Positions 43,043 through 53,018 are shown, counted from the first letter of the stretch. The stretch: DNA of 64,000 bases from Dyella sp. ASV24 (GCF_016428905.1 NZ_JAELTQ010000001.1:1-64000); one strand, 5' to 3'. Notes: generated by a model not told the origin, from the sequence alone. Translations and numbers: made by a program.

Positions 43043-44245
43043 TCAGTTCGCGTCGCGGGAGCTGAGGTTGGCCTTGATGATTTTCTCGGCCTCTTCGTCT
43101 GCCTTGCTGGCCATCTGGTCGTAGACCGTCGTTTGCGCGACCGGCTGGCCGTTGCCAAGCGGGGCGTTCATCTCACCCTTGTCGTTGGTGATGTCCACGG
43201 AGACGTCGGTGGACAGGCCAACGCGCAGCGGATGATCGTCCAGCTCCTTGTTGTCGAGCGCGATGCGCACCGGTACGCGCTGCACCACCTTGATCCAGTT
43301 GCCGGTAGCGTTCTGCGCAGGCAGCAGCGAGAACACGCTGCCCGTGCCGGCGCCAAGGCCGATCACCTTGCCGTGGAATTCGACGCTGCCGCCGTAGACG
43401 TCGGCTTCGATCTTGGCCGGCTGGCCTACGCGGATATGGCGCAGCTGGTTTTCTTTGAAGTTGGCGTCGATCCACAGGTCGTGCAGTGGCACCACGCTCA
43501 TCAACTGCTGGCCCGGCTGTACGCTGTTGCCCACTTGCACGCTGCGCTGGGCGACATAGCCCGTCACCGGGGCGTAGATGTTGTTGCGCTGAGCGGCGAT
43601 CCAGGCGGCGCGGAAATTCGCACGAGCCTGTTCCACAGCCGGGTTGTTGGCGATCTGCGTGCCTTCAATGGCGGCGCGCGACGCGGCGGCCTGGGCGACG
43701 GCGGAATCGAGCGAGGCACGCGCCTGATCGACGGCATCACGCAGGTGCTGCACGTTCTGCGGGGCTTCTGCCTGGGCGGCGACCAGCGGGGCGCTACGCG
43801 CAAGATCGGCCTCGGCCTTCTTCAGGTCCACGCGGGCCTTGGTTACCTGGGCGTCGGCGCTGTTCGCCGATTCGGTCTGCTGGCGTACCTGGCGGACAGC
43901 TTGGGCGAGCGCGCTGCTGTTTTGCTGCAGGCGGACATCCGCATCAGTACTGTCGAGCTTTACAAGGATCTGACCGGCTTCCACGCGCTGCGTGTCGTCC
44001 GCAAGGATGGCCACCACGATGCCTGGCACCTGTGCGGAGATTGCCACCTGGTTGCCGTTCACGTAGGCGTTGTCGGTCTTCTCTCGGGTGGAGAACACGA
44101 ACACCCATAGCAACGCCCACGCTGCGGCGGCGAGCAGGAAGATGAAGGTCACGATCAGCAGCGCACGCCGGCGCTTGGCCGGATCCTTGGCGGCCATGCC
44201 GCTGTCGTTGTCGTTCTTGTTGACGGCGGAATCAGTGGCGCTCAT
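43043..44245 (-). CDS. emrA: EmrA-type membrane-fusion (HlyD) protein
   Basis: A 400-residue adaptor with one N-terminal helix (RALLIVTFIFLLAAAAWALL), a lipoyl half-domain YVNGNQVAISAQVPGIVVAI, a long coiled-coil hairpin (residues about 110-220), the second lipoyl half APVTGYVAQRSVQVGNSVQP and a beta-barrel. It links EmrB to the outer-membrane channel. It starts 14 nt before the end of the OMF gene and lies 21 nt before emrB, so the three are one unit. Confidence 0.9.
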   Translation of the reverse strand: MSATDSAVNKNDNDSGMAAKDPAKRRRALLIVTFIFLLAAAAWALLWVFVFSTREKTDNAYVNGNQVAISAQVPGIVVAILADDTQRVEAGQILVKLDSTDADVRLQQNSSALAQAVRQVRQQTESANSADAQVTKARVDLKKAEADLARSAPLVAAQAEAPQNVQHLRDAVDQARASLDSAVAQAAASRAAIEGTQIANNPAVEQARANFRAAWIAAQRNNIYAPVTGYVAQRSVQVGNSVQPGQQLMSVVPLHDLWIDANFKENQLRHIRVGQPAKIEADVYGGSVEFHGKVIGLGAGTGSVFSLLPAQNATGNWIKVVQRVPVRIALDNKELDDHPLRVGLSTDVSVDITNDKGEMNAPLGNGQPVAQTTVYDQMASKADEEAEKIIKANLSSRDAN

Positions 44246-45737
44246 TCGAGGCGTCTCCGGAAAGGTTCAGAGGGGAAGAGGGGCGGTCGCTGGATGCCTG
44301 CTCCGGCATGCTGGCGCGGTAACCGCCGCCCAATGCCTTGATCAGGGAGATATCGGTGGAAAGCGCCTGCGCTTGCAGGCTTGCATCGTTGTCTTGCTGT
44401 TGCAGCAGTTGTGCCTGTGCACTCAGCGTTTCACGGCGATCCGTCACGCCGCGTTGCACGCGCGACTGTGCATTGGCGAGCAGTTGCTTGTTGGCGTCGA
44501 TCTCGCGCGCTTGTTCTTTGCGGCGGCCTTCGATCTGGTCAGCGGTGAGGCTTTGCGTGGCGACGTCACGCGCGGCGCTGAGCACGGTGCTGTTGTACTG
44601 CGCCACGGCCGTTTCGAGTTGCGCCTTGCTGATGCCGTAGTTCGCTTCCAGCAAGCCGCCAGTGAAGATCGGCAAGTGCAGCGCGGGCGTCAGACCGAAG
44701 ACGCGGCTGCCTGAGCTAAACATCTTGTCGAGATCGATACTCGACAGACCCGCCATGGCGCTGATGCTGACATCCGGGAAGAACTGCGCACGCGCTACAT
44801 CGGTCTGTCGCAGAGCGGCATCGACCTGCCACAGGCTGGCCGCAATGTCGGCGCGGCGAGCGATCAGGTCGACGCCGACGTTGTCAGGCAGCCCCGTGGT
44901 GACGTTGGGCAGGGCGCGAGGCTGCAGCGATGGCAACGCTGCGGGTGACACACCGCATAGGCTGGCGAGCGCTGCCTGACGGATACGGGCGGAGCTTTCA
45001 ATCGCCACCAAGGCCTGTCGCGCAGAGGCGGTCTGCGCCTTGGCCGATTGGAGGGTGTCCGGGCGATCGACGCCTTGCTTCACGCGCAGGGCTGCGATCT
45101 GCTCCAATTGTTCGGCCGTCTGTACGGCCTGCTTCGCAATCGTGATGCGCAATTGATCGGCTAGCCAGCCGAAGTAGGTGTCGGCGACATTGGTCTGGAT
45201 GGCCAGAGCCGCGACGCTGTGTTGCGCTTCCGCCGCATGGGCCTGGTCTACGGCGCCTTCGATGGTGTTGCGCTTTTTGCCCCAGAAATCGAAGTCGTAC
45301 TGCGCCTGCACGCCGAGGTCACCCTGGTTGTACCAGGTGAAACCGAGGAACTTGGGTGGAATCAGGCCTGTTTCGCTCAGGCGTTGGCGCTCGACCTGTG
45401 CGCTGCCGTTGACGCTCAGTCCCGACTGCGCGGTGGCTGCTCGAATGGACTGCTGCGCCGAATCCACGCGTGAACGCGCCTGGGCGATATCCGGTGAATC
45501 CTTCATCGCCAGCTCGATCAGCTGGTCGAGCTGCGGGTCGTTGTACTGCTTCCACCAGGCTGCATCGGGCCAGCCGGCGCGATGCCCCGTGTCGATGCCG
45601 GCCAGCGGGACATCGTCGCGGATGGGCGGCCGATTCAGCTTGGCAGGGATGGAGCAACCCGCGACGGCGAGTGCGACGGCGCAGGCAAGCAGCGCGCGAC
45701 GACCGAGTCCGCGGTGGGAGAGGCGGTGTGAAGTCAT
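44232..45737 (-). CDS. Outer-membrane efflux lipoprotein (NodT/OprM family)
   Basis: A 501-residue RND/MFS-type outer-membrane factor. The signal peptide ends in a lipobox (LAVAGCSIPAKL), and the OMF helical repeats read QLDQLIELAMKDSPDIAQAR, ARADIAASLWQVDAAL-like RRADIAASLWQVDAALRQTD and ARAQFFPDVSISAMAGLSS. It forms the trimeric channel for EmrAB. Its ATG overlaps the marR stop (ATGA). Confidence 0.9.
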   Translation of the reverse strand: MTSHRLSHRGLGRRALLACAVALAVAGCSIPAKLNRPPIRDDVPLAGIDTGHRAGWPDAAWWKQYNDPQLDQLIELAMKDSPDIAQARSRVDSAQQSIRAATAQSGLSVNGSAQVERQRLSETGLIPPKFLGFTWYNQGDLGVQAQYDFDFWGKKRNTIEGAVDQAHAAEAQHSVAALAIQTNVADTYFGWLADQLRITIAKQAVQTAEQLEQIAALRVKQGVDRPDTLQSAKAQTASARQALVAIESSARIRQAALASLCGVSPAALPSLQPRALPNVTTGLPDNVGVDLIARRADIAASLWQVDAALRQTDVARAQFFPDVSISAMAGLSSIDLDKMFSSGSRVFGLTPALHLPIFTGGLLEANYGISKAQLETAVAQYNSTVLSAARDVATQSLTADQIEGRRKEQAREIDANKQLLANAQSRVQRGVTDRRETLSAQAQLLQQQDNDASLQAQALSTDISLIKALGGGYRASMPEQASSDRPSSPLNLSGDASNERH

Positions 45738-46255
45738 GGACGAGAGTCCGGCTGGGTGAGCGAGTCGAGGTTGACGGCAATCTGACGGAGCAGGCGATCG
45801 AGCGTGCGCTTGTCATTTGTCGTCAGCGAGGCGAAAGCCCCGTGCACATTGGGGAACAGCGGCGGAAGGATTTTCCGCACCATGCGTTTGCCGGCGGTAG
45901 TGATGCTGAGCACGATGCGGCGGCGATCCTCGGCGCTGGTAGCTCGTGTGATCAAGCCCGCCTTTACCAGCGCGTTGGCGATGCGCGTCATATTGGTGGC
46001 GCCCTGTTGCGCGTACTCGCACAGTTCGGTGGGCGTTGCGCTGCCACGGCTGTAGATCATCATCAGCGTGCGGAAGTCGCTCTCATTCAGGCCGTGAGGC
46101 TTGAGGTCGCGCTCGAGCTCACCGAGAAGGTTTCCGCCAACCAATAACAACAGACGCGTCAGCACCACCTCCTGGACGGGAAGGTCCGGGAAGATTTCGC
46201 CCACACGGCCAATTCCCTCGTCCATGTGGGCGAGGCACTCGGGCATACGCTTCAT
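45734..46255 (-). CDS. MarR-family regulator of the efflux operon
   Basis: A 173-residue winged-helix regulator: recognition region TPTELCEYAQQGATNMTRIA, then NALVKAGLITRATSAEDRRR, the wing with the conserved Asp-Arg-Arg. It is the first gene of the efflux operon, so it most likely represses its own transcript and is released by pump substrates (family inference). No perfect operator palindrome was found in the 66 nt between its start and the tatD stop. Confidence 0.85.
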   Translation of the reverse strand: MKRMPECLAHMDEGIGRVGEIFPDLPVQEVVLTRLLLLVGGNLLGELERDLKPHGLNESDFRTLMMIYSRGSATPTELCEYAQQGATNMTRIANALVKAGLITRATSAEDRRRIVLSITTAGKRMVRKILPPLFPNVHGAFASLTTNDKRTLDRLLRQIAVNLDSLTQPDSRP

Positions 46256-46321
46256 TTCACCAAAGGATATTTCGCCAGTGAAGTAATTAGTCTAGCGCTG
46301 GCCCGCGGCGGCCCGCAAGAC

Positions 46322-47089
46322 TCAGTCGAGCCCAAAGAGCTGTCGGGCGTTCCGGGTGGTAGCGCTTGCGATGGCTTCGGGACTCTCGCCGCGAAGCTGC
46401 GAGATCACATCGAGCACTTCGACGATGTTGGCAGGCTCGTTGCGTTCGCCCCGATGACAGGCGCCCGGTTGATCCGGTGCGTCGGTCTCCAGCAGCAATC
46501 GTTCGACAGGCATGGTCGCGACGATGTGACGAAGGCGTTGAGCGCGCTCATGCGTAACGGGCCCGCCAATGCCGAGATGAAATCCCATGTCCCACAGTCG
46601 TTCGGCCTGTTGCAGGCTGCCCGAAAAGCTGTGCACGACGCCCCGCAGGCCGCCGATGCGGCGCATGGTGGAGGTGACTTCGTCCATCGCCTTTCGTGCA
46701 TGAACGATGACGGGAAGGTCAACATCACGGGCGATCCGTAGCTGTTGCTGGAAGTACTCGCGTTGCCGTTCGACGTCGAGTTCCGGCAGGAAGTAATCGA
46801 GCCCGATCTCACCGACGGCGACAGCGCGGTGCGTCTGCAGCCAATGCCTGAGCTCATCGATGTGCTCGGGGAGGTGCCGGTCGATATAGATAGGGTGCAT
46901 GCCATAGGCGGGGTGTGCCTCCGCGTGATCGGCGCAGAGGGTGGCGATCCCTTGCCACGATGCCTGGTCGACGGCGGGCACGATGATATGCCGCACGCCG
47001 GCGTCGCGCGCCCGCTGAAACATGGACCCCCGGTCGGGTGCAAAGCTCGCATCATCGATATGCGCGTGGCTGTCGGTGAGTTCGAGCAC
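46322..47089 (-). CDS. tatD: TatD-family metal-dependent hydrolase/DNase
   Basis: A 255-residue TIM-barrel hydrolase. Metal residues are visible: TDSHAHIDDASF (H-x-H), the Glu in AVGEIGLDYFLPELD, His in VIVHARKAMD and GVVHSFSGSLQ, and Asp in LLLETDAPDQPG. Family members are 3'-5' exonucleases used in DNA repair and turnover. The start MLELTDSHAHI is the usual one. It is divergent from the glycine-zipper lipoprotein gene. Confidence 0.9.
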   Translation of the reverse strand: MLELTDSHAHIDDASFAPDRGSMFQRARDAGVRHIIVPAVDQASWQGIATLCADHAEAHPAYGMHPIYIDRHLPEHIDELRHWLQTHRAVAVGEIGLDYFLPELDVERQREYFQQQLRIARDVDLPVIVHARKAMDEVTSTMRRIGGLRGVVHSFSGSLQQAERLWDMGFHLGIGGPVTHERAQRLRHIVATMPVERLLLETDAPDQPGACHRGERNEPANIVEVLDVISQLRGESPEAIASATTRNARQLFGLD

Positions 47090-47230
47090 AGTATTAAGTG
47101 TCCTGAATTTGAAAAAATGGCTGGCTTCGATCTAAGCGAACATTCAGTGATTTAGAGGTTCAATGTTCGTACTGGGTCGAATTCAAGGCGGGAGCGGGGG
47201 CGCTCCGCCGGTCCAGATCAGGAGAGCATT

Positions 47231-47812
47231 ATGAACAAGTTAGTCGTTTCGGCGCTGCATGTGGGTTTCGCCGGTGTACTGGCGATGGGTCTTTCCGCGT
47301 GCAACAAGGACGCGAATGCCGATGGCGGCGTAGGTGGAGTGGCGCAGCAAGGGGCTTCCGATGGAGCCAAGTACGCGCGCGTCGTGAGCGTGACGCCGGT
47401 GCGCGAGGCTGCGAGTGCGCCGCAGCAGGTGTGCCACGACGAGGTGGTTACCACGCATAAACCGGTACAGGACACGCATCAGATTGCGGGCACGGCCATT
47501 GGCGCCGTGGCAGGTGGTTTGTTGGGTAACCAGGTTGGCGGTGGCAAGGGCCGCACGCTGGCAACGGTGGCGGGCGCGGTAGGTGGTGGTTATGCAGGCC
47601 ACGAAATCCAGAAGAACCATCAGGAGAACGCGACTCAGCAGACGACGCAGCGTCGCTGCAATACGGTGCCCGGCAATGGTGGCGATCGGGTTGTGGCGTA
47701 CGATGTGAGTTACGAGTACAACGGTGTCACCCGCACTGTGCGCATGGACCATGATCCGGGTGACAGGCTGCAGGTGCAGGAAGGTGTGGTAGCCGTTTCT
47801 GACGCTCACTGA
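47231..47812 (+). CDS. Glycine-zipper envelope lipoprotein
   Basis: A 193-residue protein: lipoprotein signal with lipobox GLSACNKD, an extended region with a Cys (APQQVCHDEVV), then the glycine-zipper 2TM domain IAGTAIGAVAGGLLGNQVGG with ATVAGAVGGGYAGHEI, and a C-terminal beta part VAYDVSYEYNGVTRTVRMDH. Such SlyB/17-kDa-antigen-like proteins sit in the outer membrane or periplasm. AGGAGAG precedes the ATG. A paralogue follows 11 nt after its stop, likely in one transcript. Confidence 0.85.
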   Translation: MNKLVVSALHVGFAGVLAMGLSACNKDANADGGVGGVAQQGASDGAKYARVVSVTPVREAASAPQQVCHDEVVTTHKPVQDTHQIAGTAIGAVAGGLLGNQVGGGKGRTLATVAGAVGGGYAGHEIQKNHQENATQQTTQRRCNTVPGNGGDRVVAYDVSYEYNGVTRTVRMDHDPGDRLQVQEGVVAVSDAH

Positions 47813-47823
47813 GGATTCACGCC

Positions 47824-48276
47824 ATGGATACACTGCTTAGACGTTTGGCTGTCGTGGGACTTGTTTCGGCTGTAGCGCTTCTTTCGGGATGTGAGACGCC
47901 ACCGCAACGGCAGGTGGTTTATAGCGGTGCTTCCAATCGGTGCGAACAGTGTGGCGTGGTCAGTGACATACGCCAGATCCAGACGCAGAAGGAAAACTCG
48001 CCGCTAGGCATGGTCATTGGCGGTATCGCCGGTGGTGTGATTGGCAACCAGTTCGGCGGTGGTAGCGGCAAGGCCTTGACGACGGTCGCTGGCGCCGTGG
48101 CTGGTGGCGCAATCGGTAATCAGGTTGGCAAGAATTCCGGAGGCCCGGACGTTGCGTACCAGGTGACCATCAAGCTCGATGATGGTCGCTACGCAACGGT
48201 GACGCAGGCTGCTGATCCACAGGTTCGTCCCGGCGACTACGTGCAGATTCGGAACAACCTTGTTTACCGTCTTTGA
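47824..48276 (+). CDS. Glycine-zipper lipoprotein with CxxC motif
   Basis: A 150-residue paralogue of the preceding gene. Lipobox VALLSGCETPP, then NRCEQCGVVSDIRQI with a C-x-x-C, the zipper MVIGGIAGGVIGNQFGGGSG and GAVAGGAIGNQVG, and the C-terminal DDGRYATVTQAADPQVRPGD. The CxxC segment and this end are shared with the protein at 63192-63659, not with its neighbour, so duplication is likely. GAGGATTC lies before its ATG. Confidence 0.85.
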   Translation: MDTLLRRLAVVGLVSAVALLSGCETPPQRQVVYSGASNRCEQCGVVSDIRQIQTQKENSPLGMVIGGIAGGVIGNQFGGGSGKALTTVAGAVAGGAIGNQVGKNSGGPDVAYQVTIKLDDGRYATVTQAADPQVRPGDYVQIRNNLVYRL

Positions 48277-48302
48277 TTAACGGACGTCTGGACGTCTAAA
48301 TG

Positions 48303-48330
48303 AAAAGGCCCTCTTGCGAGGGCCTTTTTT
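48303..48330 (+). terminator. Rho-independent terminator
   Basis: AAAAGGCCCTC pairs with GAGGGCCTTTT around a TTGC loop and is followed by more T. It ends the lipoprotein pair and may also serve the convergent gene at 48348. Confidence 0.9.
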
Positions 48331-48347
48331 ATTGGGGTGGGGTTTGA

Positions 48348-48782
48348 TTAATTGTTGACCGCGTAGAAGGCGTGTTCGCCGATGGTCTTGACGCGTTTGT
48401 TGGACCACTGCGGTGTCACCGCAAGTGTGGCAAAGGCGTCTGCTCGCGGTACGTACACCGTGCGCTCTCCCTGTGGCAGGCTCCAGTTGCTGATCGAATC
48501 ACCAGCAATCTTCCACGCCTTGGTCCAGGAGTTGAGGTCGGTCACTTCAAAATTGCTTGCGGTTGTCGTCAGTGCAAACTGACGCGGGGAGGTCACAACC
48601 TCACAAACGCTGTCGCCCCATGTGCCGCGATCGCGGCGACGCATGGCAACTTCGGCCACGGCATATTGGCCGATGGTCGATTCACTGCGTGCCTCGAGAT
48701 ATACCGTCGTGGCCAGGCAGGTCTGGTCCGCGAGGGGCTGGGGTAGCACGGACGCTAACCACAACAGCATCGAAAGTTTCAT
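48348..48782 (-). CDS. SleB-type cell-wall hydrolase
   Basis: A 144-residue secreted protein: short signal peptide (MKLSMLLWLASVLPQPLA), then the Hydrolase_2 (SleB) domain CLATTVYLEARSESTIGQYA, with the catalytic Glu in YLEARSE, VAEVAMRRRDRGTW, and SVCEVVTSPRQFALT. Family members cut peptidoglycan glycan strands as lytic transglycosylases. The start at 48782 is preferred over the 29-codon-longer frame, which lacks a signal peptide. It is one of the shorter members. Confidence 0.8.
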   Translation of the reverse strand: MKLSMLLWLASVLPQPLADQTCLATTVYLEARSESTIGQYAVAEVAMRRRDRGTWGDSVCEVVTSPRQFALTTTASNFEVTDLNSWTKAWKIAGDSISNWSLPQGERTVYVPRADAFATLAVTPQWSNKRVKTIGEHAFYAVNN

Positions 48783-49238
48783 TGTCTGCCTCCAACGTGC
48801 TGTACGCGTGAGGTCGATACTGCTGACTTCACACGCCGTTGCGATGGACGGGCGGGCAGGCCGTTCCACCTGGATTGATCACCTGTGCCGAAACTTGTGG
48901 CTAGGTGGTTTGCCACGGGATTGTGGCCAGTCGAGTGGCTGATCCGGTGCCACTCAAAACTTGTTGTGCTGCAAGGGCATTGCTCGGGTACTCAGTGACC
49001 TCGTGCCTGCAACTAACCGCGCTATGGGCGGTGTTTACACCGGCATCTCTGCCGGGTCGCGCCGATCCGGACCCCTCCGGTTCGTCGCGTATGTCGACAC
49101 CCGTGGGCTGTGGGCGTCGTCGAATTTAGTTGGCGGAGCCTAGTGGCCGATTTCAGATCTGGCAAGTGCCTGGCGGTTCAGGTTCACGTCACGCTCACAT
49201 TGTCATTTGTTCGTGAATCTTTGCGTTTGGTGTTTTTG
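48783..49238. other. Intergenic stretch upstream of the SleB-like gene
   Basis: About 456 nt without a convincing gene; short frames on the plus strand have no protein-like sequence or ribosome site. It should hold the promoter of the SleB-like gene. The last 90 nt are AT-richer. Confidence 0.4.
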
Positions 49239-50039
49239 TTACGCACTCCAACTGTGCGTCACGCGTAGCGAGATGCCTTCGTCGGTGTCGATGTTCGCAC
49301 CATTTTTCATCGCATCGCTTAGACCATCGTCTATGACAGCGAGCGCCTGAATACGTGCATCGTCACCGGTGACGTCGAGCAATTGAATGCCGTTCTCACC
49401 ACTACGGTGCAGAACCGTGCCTCCGTCGATACGTTGCGACAATACAACGCAATGCATATGTCGCTTGAGTCCACCGCGATAGTGCAAGCGAGCAACGATC
49501 TCTTGTCCTGGATAGCAACCTTTGTCGAATGCAACAGCTTGCAGGCGTTCGAGAGAGATTGCTTGCGGAAGTAGTGCGCCGAGTGTGTTGTTCGGCAACC
49601 ACGCCCAGCCAAGATCAATCTGCGGCTGTCGCCATGCGTCATTCGACGCTGAGGCTCCGATGACCATGCTGTGGTCACCGCAGCCAAGTACGTAGGCGTC
49701 GGCTTCACGACGTGCGGCGTAAGTCTCCAACGCCGGGCCGGTGCTGAGTGCGCGCGGCTCGGGCACACTCAGCTTGACCTTGGAGCGGAACACGAACCGT
49801 TGCAGCGATTGCGCCATGGAGGCTGCATCGCCACCGCGCAGCAGCAATAGCAGAACGTCGTCGGCAAGTCGTGCAAGGTGGAACAATGCAAGCACGCGAC
49901 CTTGCGCATCCAGCCATGCACCGAACTGCCAGGTGCCGATGGCGAGCGACTGCACGTTGCTGCTGAATTGGGCCTGCGCGAACGCGGTGGCGTCGGCGCC
50001 CTCGAGCAACAGGGTGTTGGCGGAGTAGTCTGTTGACAT
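49239..50039 (-). CDS. ygfZ: Folate-dependent Fe-S protein YgfZ
   Basis: A 266-residue tRNA-modifying/Fe-S maintenance protein of the GcvT-like YgfZ family. The signature AFDKGCYPGQEIVARLHYRG (KGCYxGQE with the conserved Cys) is intact. It supports Fe-S enzymes, in E. coli including MiaB. The start MSTDYSANTLLLEGADATAF at 50039 is the family start; a longer frame of 26 codons has no similarity. It is divergent from the succinate dehydrogenase cluster, whose maturation it could plausibly aid. Confidence 0.9.
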   Translation of the reverse strand: MSTDYSANTLLLEGADATAFAQAQFSSNVQSLAIGTWQFGAWLDAQGRVLALFHLARLADDVLLLLLRGGDAASMAQSLQRFVFRSKVKLSVPEPRALSTGPALETYAARREADAYVLGCGDHSMVIGASASNDAWRQPQIDLGWAWLPNNTLGALLPQAISLERLQAVAFDKGCYPGQEIVARLHYRGGLKRHMHCVVLSQRIDGGTVLHRSGENGIQLLDVTGDDARIQALAVIDDGLSDAMKNGANIDTDEGISLRVTHSWSA

Positions 50040-50167
50040 AGCAGGTCGACGTGAGGGCAGGGGCAAGGAGTTACAAGTGGCGCCACCCCTACTGGCAGAG
50101 GAAAGCACCGCCGTCAAGGTTGTGCTGCATTAACGCAGGTATTACGCTTTTACGGCTTTCAAACACC

Positions 50168-50335
50168 ATGTCCGATACGTCCTCCCAAACTGAGTCCAAG
50201 CCCGCTTCCGCTCCGGCGGGGCAGACTACCGTGCCCGCGGTTCCGGCCACGGACAAGACTTCGAAGGAGCAACCGGCCCCGGATCCCACCCGCTACGGCG
50301 ATTGGGAAAAGAACGGGCGCTGTATCGACTTCTGA
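50168..50335 (+). CDS. Succinate dehydrogenase assembly factor 4 homologue (DUF1674)
   Basis: A 55-residue protein: a disordered Ser/Ala/Pro/Thr-rich N-terminus and the conserved end PDPTRYGDWEKNGRCIDF, which is the DUF1674/SDHAF4 signature. In mitochondria SDHAF4 binds flavinated SdhA before it joins SdhB. It is immediately upstream of sdhC (85 nt), which fits this role. The ATG at 50168 gives the compact form. Confidence 0.9.
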   Translation: MSDTSSQTESKPASAPAGQTTVPAVPATDKTSKEQPAPDPTRYGDWEKNGRCIDF

Positions 50336-50420
50336 TCGCGCCGCGCCGGCTCCGCGCCGGCGTCGTCGGGTAAGGGAAGGGCGGTATAGGGCATCAGCGA
50401 TTCCACCCAGGATAGCCGCC

Positions 50421-50816
50421 ATGGCAGACACGCAACGACCGCTCTCTCCCCACATGGGCATATATAAGTGGCAAGTGCAGATGGTGACCTCCATCGTGCA
50501 CCGCGCTACCGGCATAGCCCTTTCCGTCGGAACCCTGATTGTGCTGTGGGGGGTGTTCTCCCTGGCCAGCGGCGAAGACAGCTATAACCAGTTCAAGACC
50601 TGCATCGGCAGTCCGATCGGTCTGATCCTGATGTTTGGCTGGACCTGGGCGCTCTTCTATCACCTGTGCAACGGCGTCCGTCACTTGTTCCAGGACGGCG
50701 GCATGGGCTACGCCATCCCGCAGTTCGTCCGTTCCAGCTGGCTGTCGATCGGCGGCAGCATCGTGCTGACCATCCTCGTCTGGGCTTACGTGCTGATGTG
50801 CGGAGGTGCCGCATGA
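50421..50816 (+). CDS. sdhC: Succinate dehydrogenase cytochrome b556 subunit SdhC
   Basis: A 131-residue membrane anchor with three helices. It has RPLSPHMGIYKWQVQM, the quinone-site SIVHRATGIALSVG, and the haem His in FYHLCNGVRHLFQD. It takes electrons from the Fe-S subunit to ubiquinone. Its stop overlaps the sdhD start by ATGA. Confidence 0.95.
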   Translation: MADTQRPLSPHMGIYKWQVQMVTSIVHRATGIALSVGTLIVLWGVFSLASGEDSYNQFKTCIGSPIGLILMFGWTWALFYHLCNGVRHLFQDGGMGYAIPQFVRSSWLSIGGSIVLTILVWAYVLMCGGAA

Positions 50817-51226
50817 GCGCGAACGGTCAGCAACACGATGTGCGCAAGCTGTTGCGCAACCCCCTGAAGCGTGCCCGCGGCCTTGGCTCGGCACAGTCCG
50901 GTGTCGGCCACTGGTGGACGCAGCGCGTCACGGCCACGGCGCTGGTCTTTCTTGCCCTGTGGTTTGTGGTGACGGTGCTGGGCGCACTGCACGCCGACTA
51001 CGCAACGGCCAGGAGCATCATTGCCAAACCGTGGAATGCCCTGCTGCTGGTGGCCTTTGTGCTCGCCATGTGCTGGCACGCCGTGCTTGGCCTGCAGGTC
51101 GTGATCGAAGATTACGTGCATACGCGCTGGAAGGAAGTCGCCCTCCTGGTGCTGGTGAAGTTCATTGCAGTGCTCGGCACGCTGGCCACGCTGATGGCAG
51201 TGCTGCGCGTGGCACTGGGAGCCTGA
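50813..51226 (+). CDS. sdhD: Succinate dehydrogenase membrane anchor SdhD
   Basis: A 137-residue membrane anchor with three helices. Features are [40 protein letters not shown], and the haem-ligand His region [18 protein letters not shown]. The ATG at 50813 overlaps the sdhC stop. sdhA starts 4 nt after its end. Confidence 0.95.
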   Translation: MSANGQQHDVRKLLRNPLKRARGLGSAQSGVGHWWTQRVTATALVFLALWFVVTVLGALHADYATARSIIAKPWNALLLVAFVLAMCWHAVLGLQVVIEDYVHTRWKEVALLVLVKFIAVLGTLATLMAVLRVALGA

Positions 51227-51230
51227 TTCC

Positions 51231-53018
51231 ATGGAAAGCTACAAGATCCAACAGCATAAGTACGACGTGATCGTGGTCGGCGCCGGTGGCGCGGGCCTGC
51301 GCGCCACCTTCGGCCTGGCCGAGAAGGGCCTCAAGGCCGCGTGTATCACCAAGGTGTTCCCGACGCGCTCGCACACCGTGGCGGCGCAGGGCGGTATTTC
51401 CGCCGCGCTCGGCAACATGGGCGAGGACGACTGGCGCTTCCACTTCTACGACACCATCAAGGGTTCGGACTGGCTGGGCGACCAGGACGCCATCGAATAC
51501 ATGTGCCGCGAGGCGATTCCAGCCATCATCGAGCTGGAACACTACGGCGTGCCGTTCTCGCGTACCGAGGAAGGCAAGATCTACCAGCGTCCGTTCGGCG
51601 GCATGACCACGCACTACGGCAAAGGCACCGCGCAGCGTACGTGCGCCGCGGCCGACCGTACCGGTCACGCCATCCTGCACACGCTTTACCAGCAGGCGTT
51701 GGCGCATGACGCTACGTTCTTCATCGAGTACTTCGCCATCGACCTCATCTTCGACGAAGAGGGTGTGTGCCGTGGTGTGCTCGCGCTGGATATGAACGAA
51801 GGCACCTTGCACTTCTTCCGTGGCCAGTCGGTGGTGCTCGCTACCGGTGGTTACGGCCGTGCGTACTTCAGCGCCACGTCGGCCCACACCTGCACCGGCG
51901 ACGGTGGCGGTATGGTGCTGCGCGCAGGTCTCGCGCTGCAGGACATGGAATTCGTGCAGTTCCACCCGACCGGCATCTACGGTTCGGGCTGCCTGATCAC
52001 CGAGGGTGTGCGTGGTGAAGGTGGTTACCTCACCAACTCCAACGGCGAGCGCTTCATGGAGCGCTATGCGCCGAACGCCAAGGATCTTGCTTCGCGTGAC
52101 GTGGTCAGCCGCGCCATGACGATGGAAATCCGTGAAGGCCGTGGTGTGGGCGAGCACAAGGACCACATTTTCATCAATCTGATGCACCTGGGCGCGGAAG
52201 TGATTCACGAGCGCCTGCCGGGCATCGCTGAGTCGGCGCGCATCTTCGCTGGCGTGGATGTGACCAAGGAACCGATCCCGGTGATCCCGACCGTCCACTA
52301 CAACATGGGCGGCATCCCCACCAACTATCACGGTGAAGTGGTGCAGAAGCGTGGCGACGACGTCGATGCCGTCGTGCCGGGCCTGTTCGCCATTGGCGAA
52401 GCGGCTTGCGTGTCGGTGCACGGCGCCAACCGCCTGGGTTCCAACTCGCTGCTCGATCTTGTGGTGTTCGGTCGCGCGGTGGCGAATCGCTGCGCCGAGA
52501 TCGTCAAGCCGGGTGCGCCTCACAAGGACCTGCCGGCCAGCGTATTGGACAAGGCATTGGCTCGCTTCGATGGCCTGCGTAACGCGAAGGGCAGCCAGCC
52601 GACCGCGAAGATCCGTGCGGAAATGCAGCGCACCATGCAGTCCGACGCCGCCGTGTTCCGCACGGGCGAGTCGCTGAAGGAAGGCTGCGAGAAGATTTCC
52701 AAGGTGCGCGAGTCGTTCAAGGACGTGGGCGTCAGCGATCGTTCGCTGGTGTGGAACTCCGATTTGATCGAGACACTGGAGCTCGCCAACCTGCTCGACC
52801 AGGCGGTGGCCACCATGTACTCGGCTGCACAGCGTGAAGAAAGTCGCGGCGCCCATGCTCGCGAAGACTTCCCGGACCGCGACGACCACAACTGGCAGAA
52901 GCACACGCTGGTGGCGGTCGACGAGAACGGCAAGGCCAATTTCGACTTCCGTCCGGTGCACATGTACACCATGACGAACGATGTCGAAGTCGTGCCGCCG
53001 AAGAAGCGCGTTTACTAA
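51231..53018 (+). CDS. sdhA: Succinate dehydrogenase flavoprotein SdhA
   Basis: A 595-residue flavoprotein that oxidises succinate to fumarate. It has the dinucleotide motif [12 protein letters not shown], covalent FAD His48 in [17 protein letters not shown], and the substrate-binding stretch [20 protein letters not shown] and [12 protein letters not shown]. The Arg of [15 protein letters not shown] is retained. The length matches the family (E. coli 588). Cofactor loading probably uses SdhE downstream and the SDHAF4 homologue upstream. Confidence 0.97.
   Translation: MESYKIQQHKYDVIVVGAGGAGLRATFGLAEKGLKAACITKVFPTRSHTVAAQGGISAALGNMGEDDWRFHFYDTIKGSDWLGDQDAIEYMCREAIPAIIELEHYGVPFSRTEEGKIYQRPFGGMTTHYGKGTAQRTCAAADRTGHAILHTLYQQALAHDATFFIEYFAIDLIFDEEGVCRGVLALDMNEGTLHFFRGQSVVLATGGYGRAYFSATSAHTCTGDGGGMVLRAGLALQDMEFVQFHPTGIYGSGCLITEGVRGEGGYLTNSNGERFMERYAPNAKDLASRDVVSRAMTMEIREGRGVGEHKDHIFINLMHLGAEVIHERLPGIAESARIFAGVDVTKEPIPVIPTVHYNMGGIPTNYHGEVVQKRGDDVDAVVPGLFAIGEAACVSVHGANRLGSNSLLDLVVFGRAVANRCAEIVKPGAPHKDLPASVLDKALARFDGLRNAKGSQPTAKIRAEMQRTMQSDAAVFRTGESLKEGCEKISKVRESFKDVGVSDRSLVWNSDLIETLELANLLDQAVATMYSAAQREESRGAHAREDFPDRDDHNWQKHTLVAVDENGKANFDFRPVHMYTMTNDVEVVPPKKRVY

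Noticed and set aside
47138-47168. GAACATT/AATGTTC pair upstream of the glycine-zipper lipoprotein as an operator
   Set aside because: Arms are only 7 bp and 17 nt apart, and no regulator is linked; could be chance.
51162-52961. 599-codon minus-strand frame across sdhA
   Set aside because: It mirrors sdhA; His/Arg/Leu-rich shadow translation, no family features.
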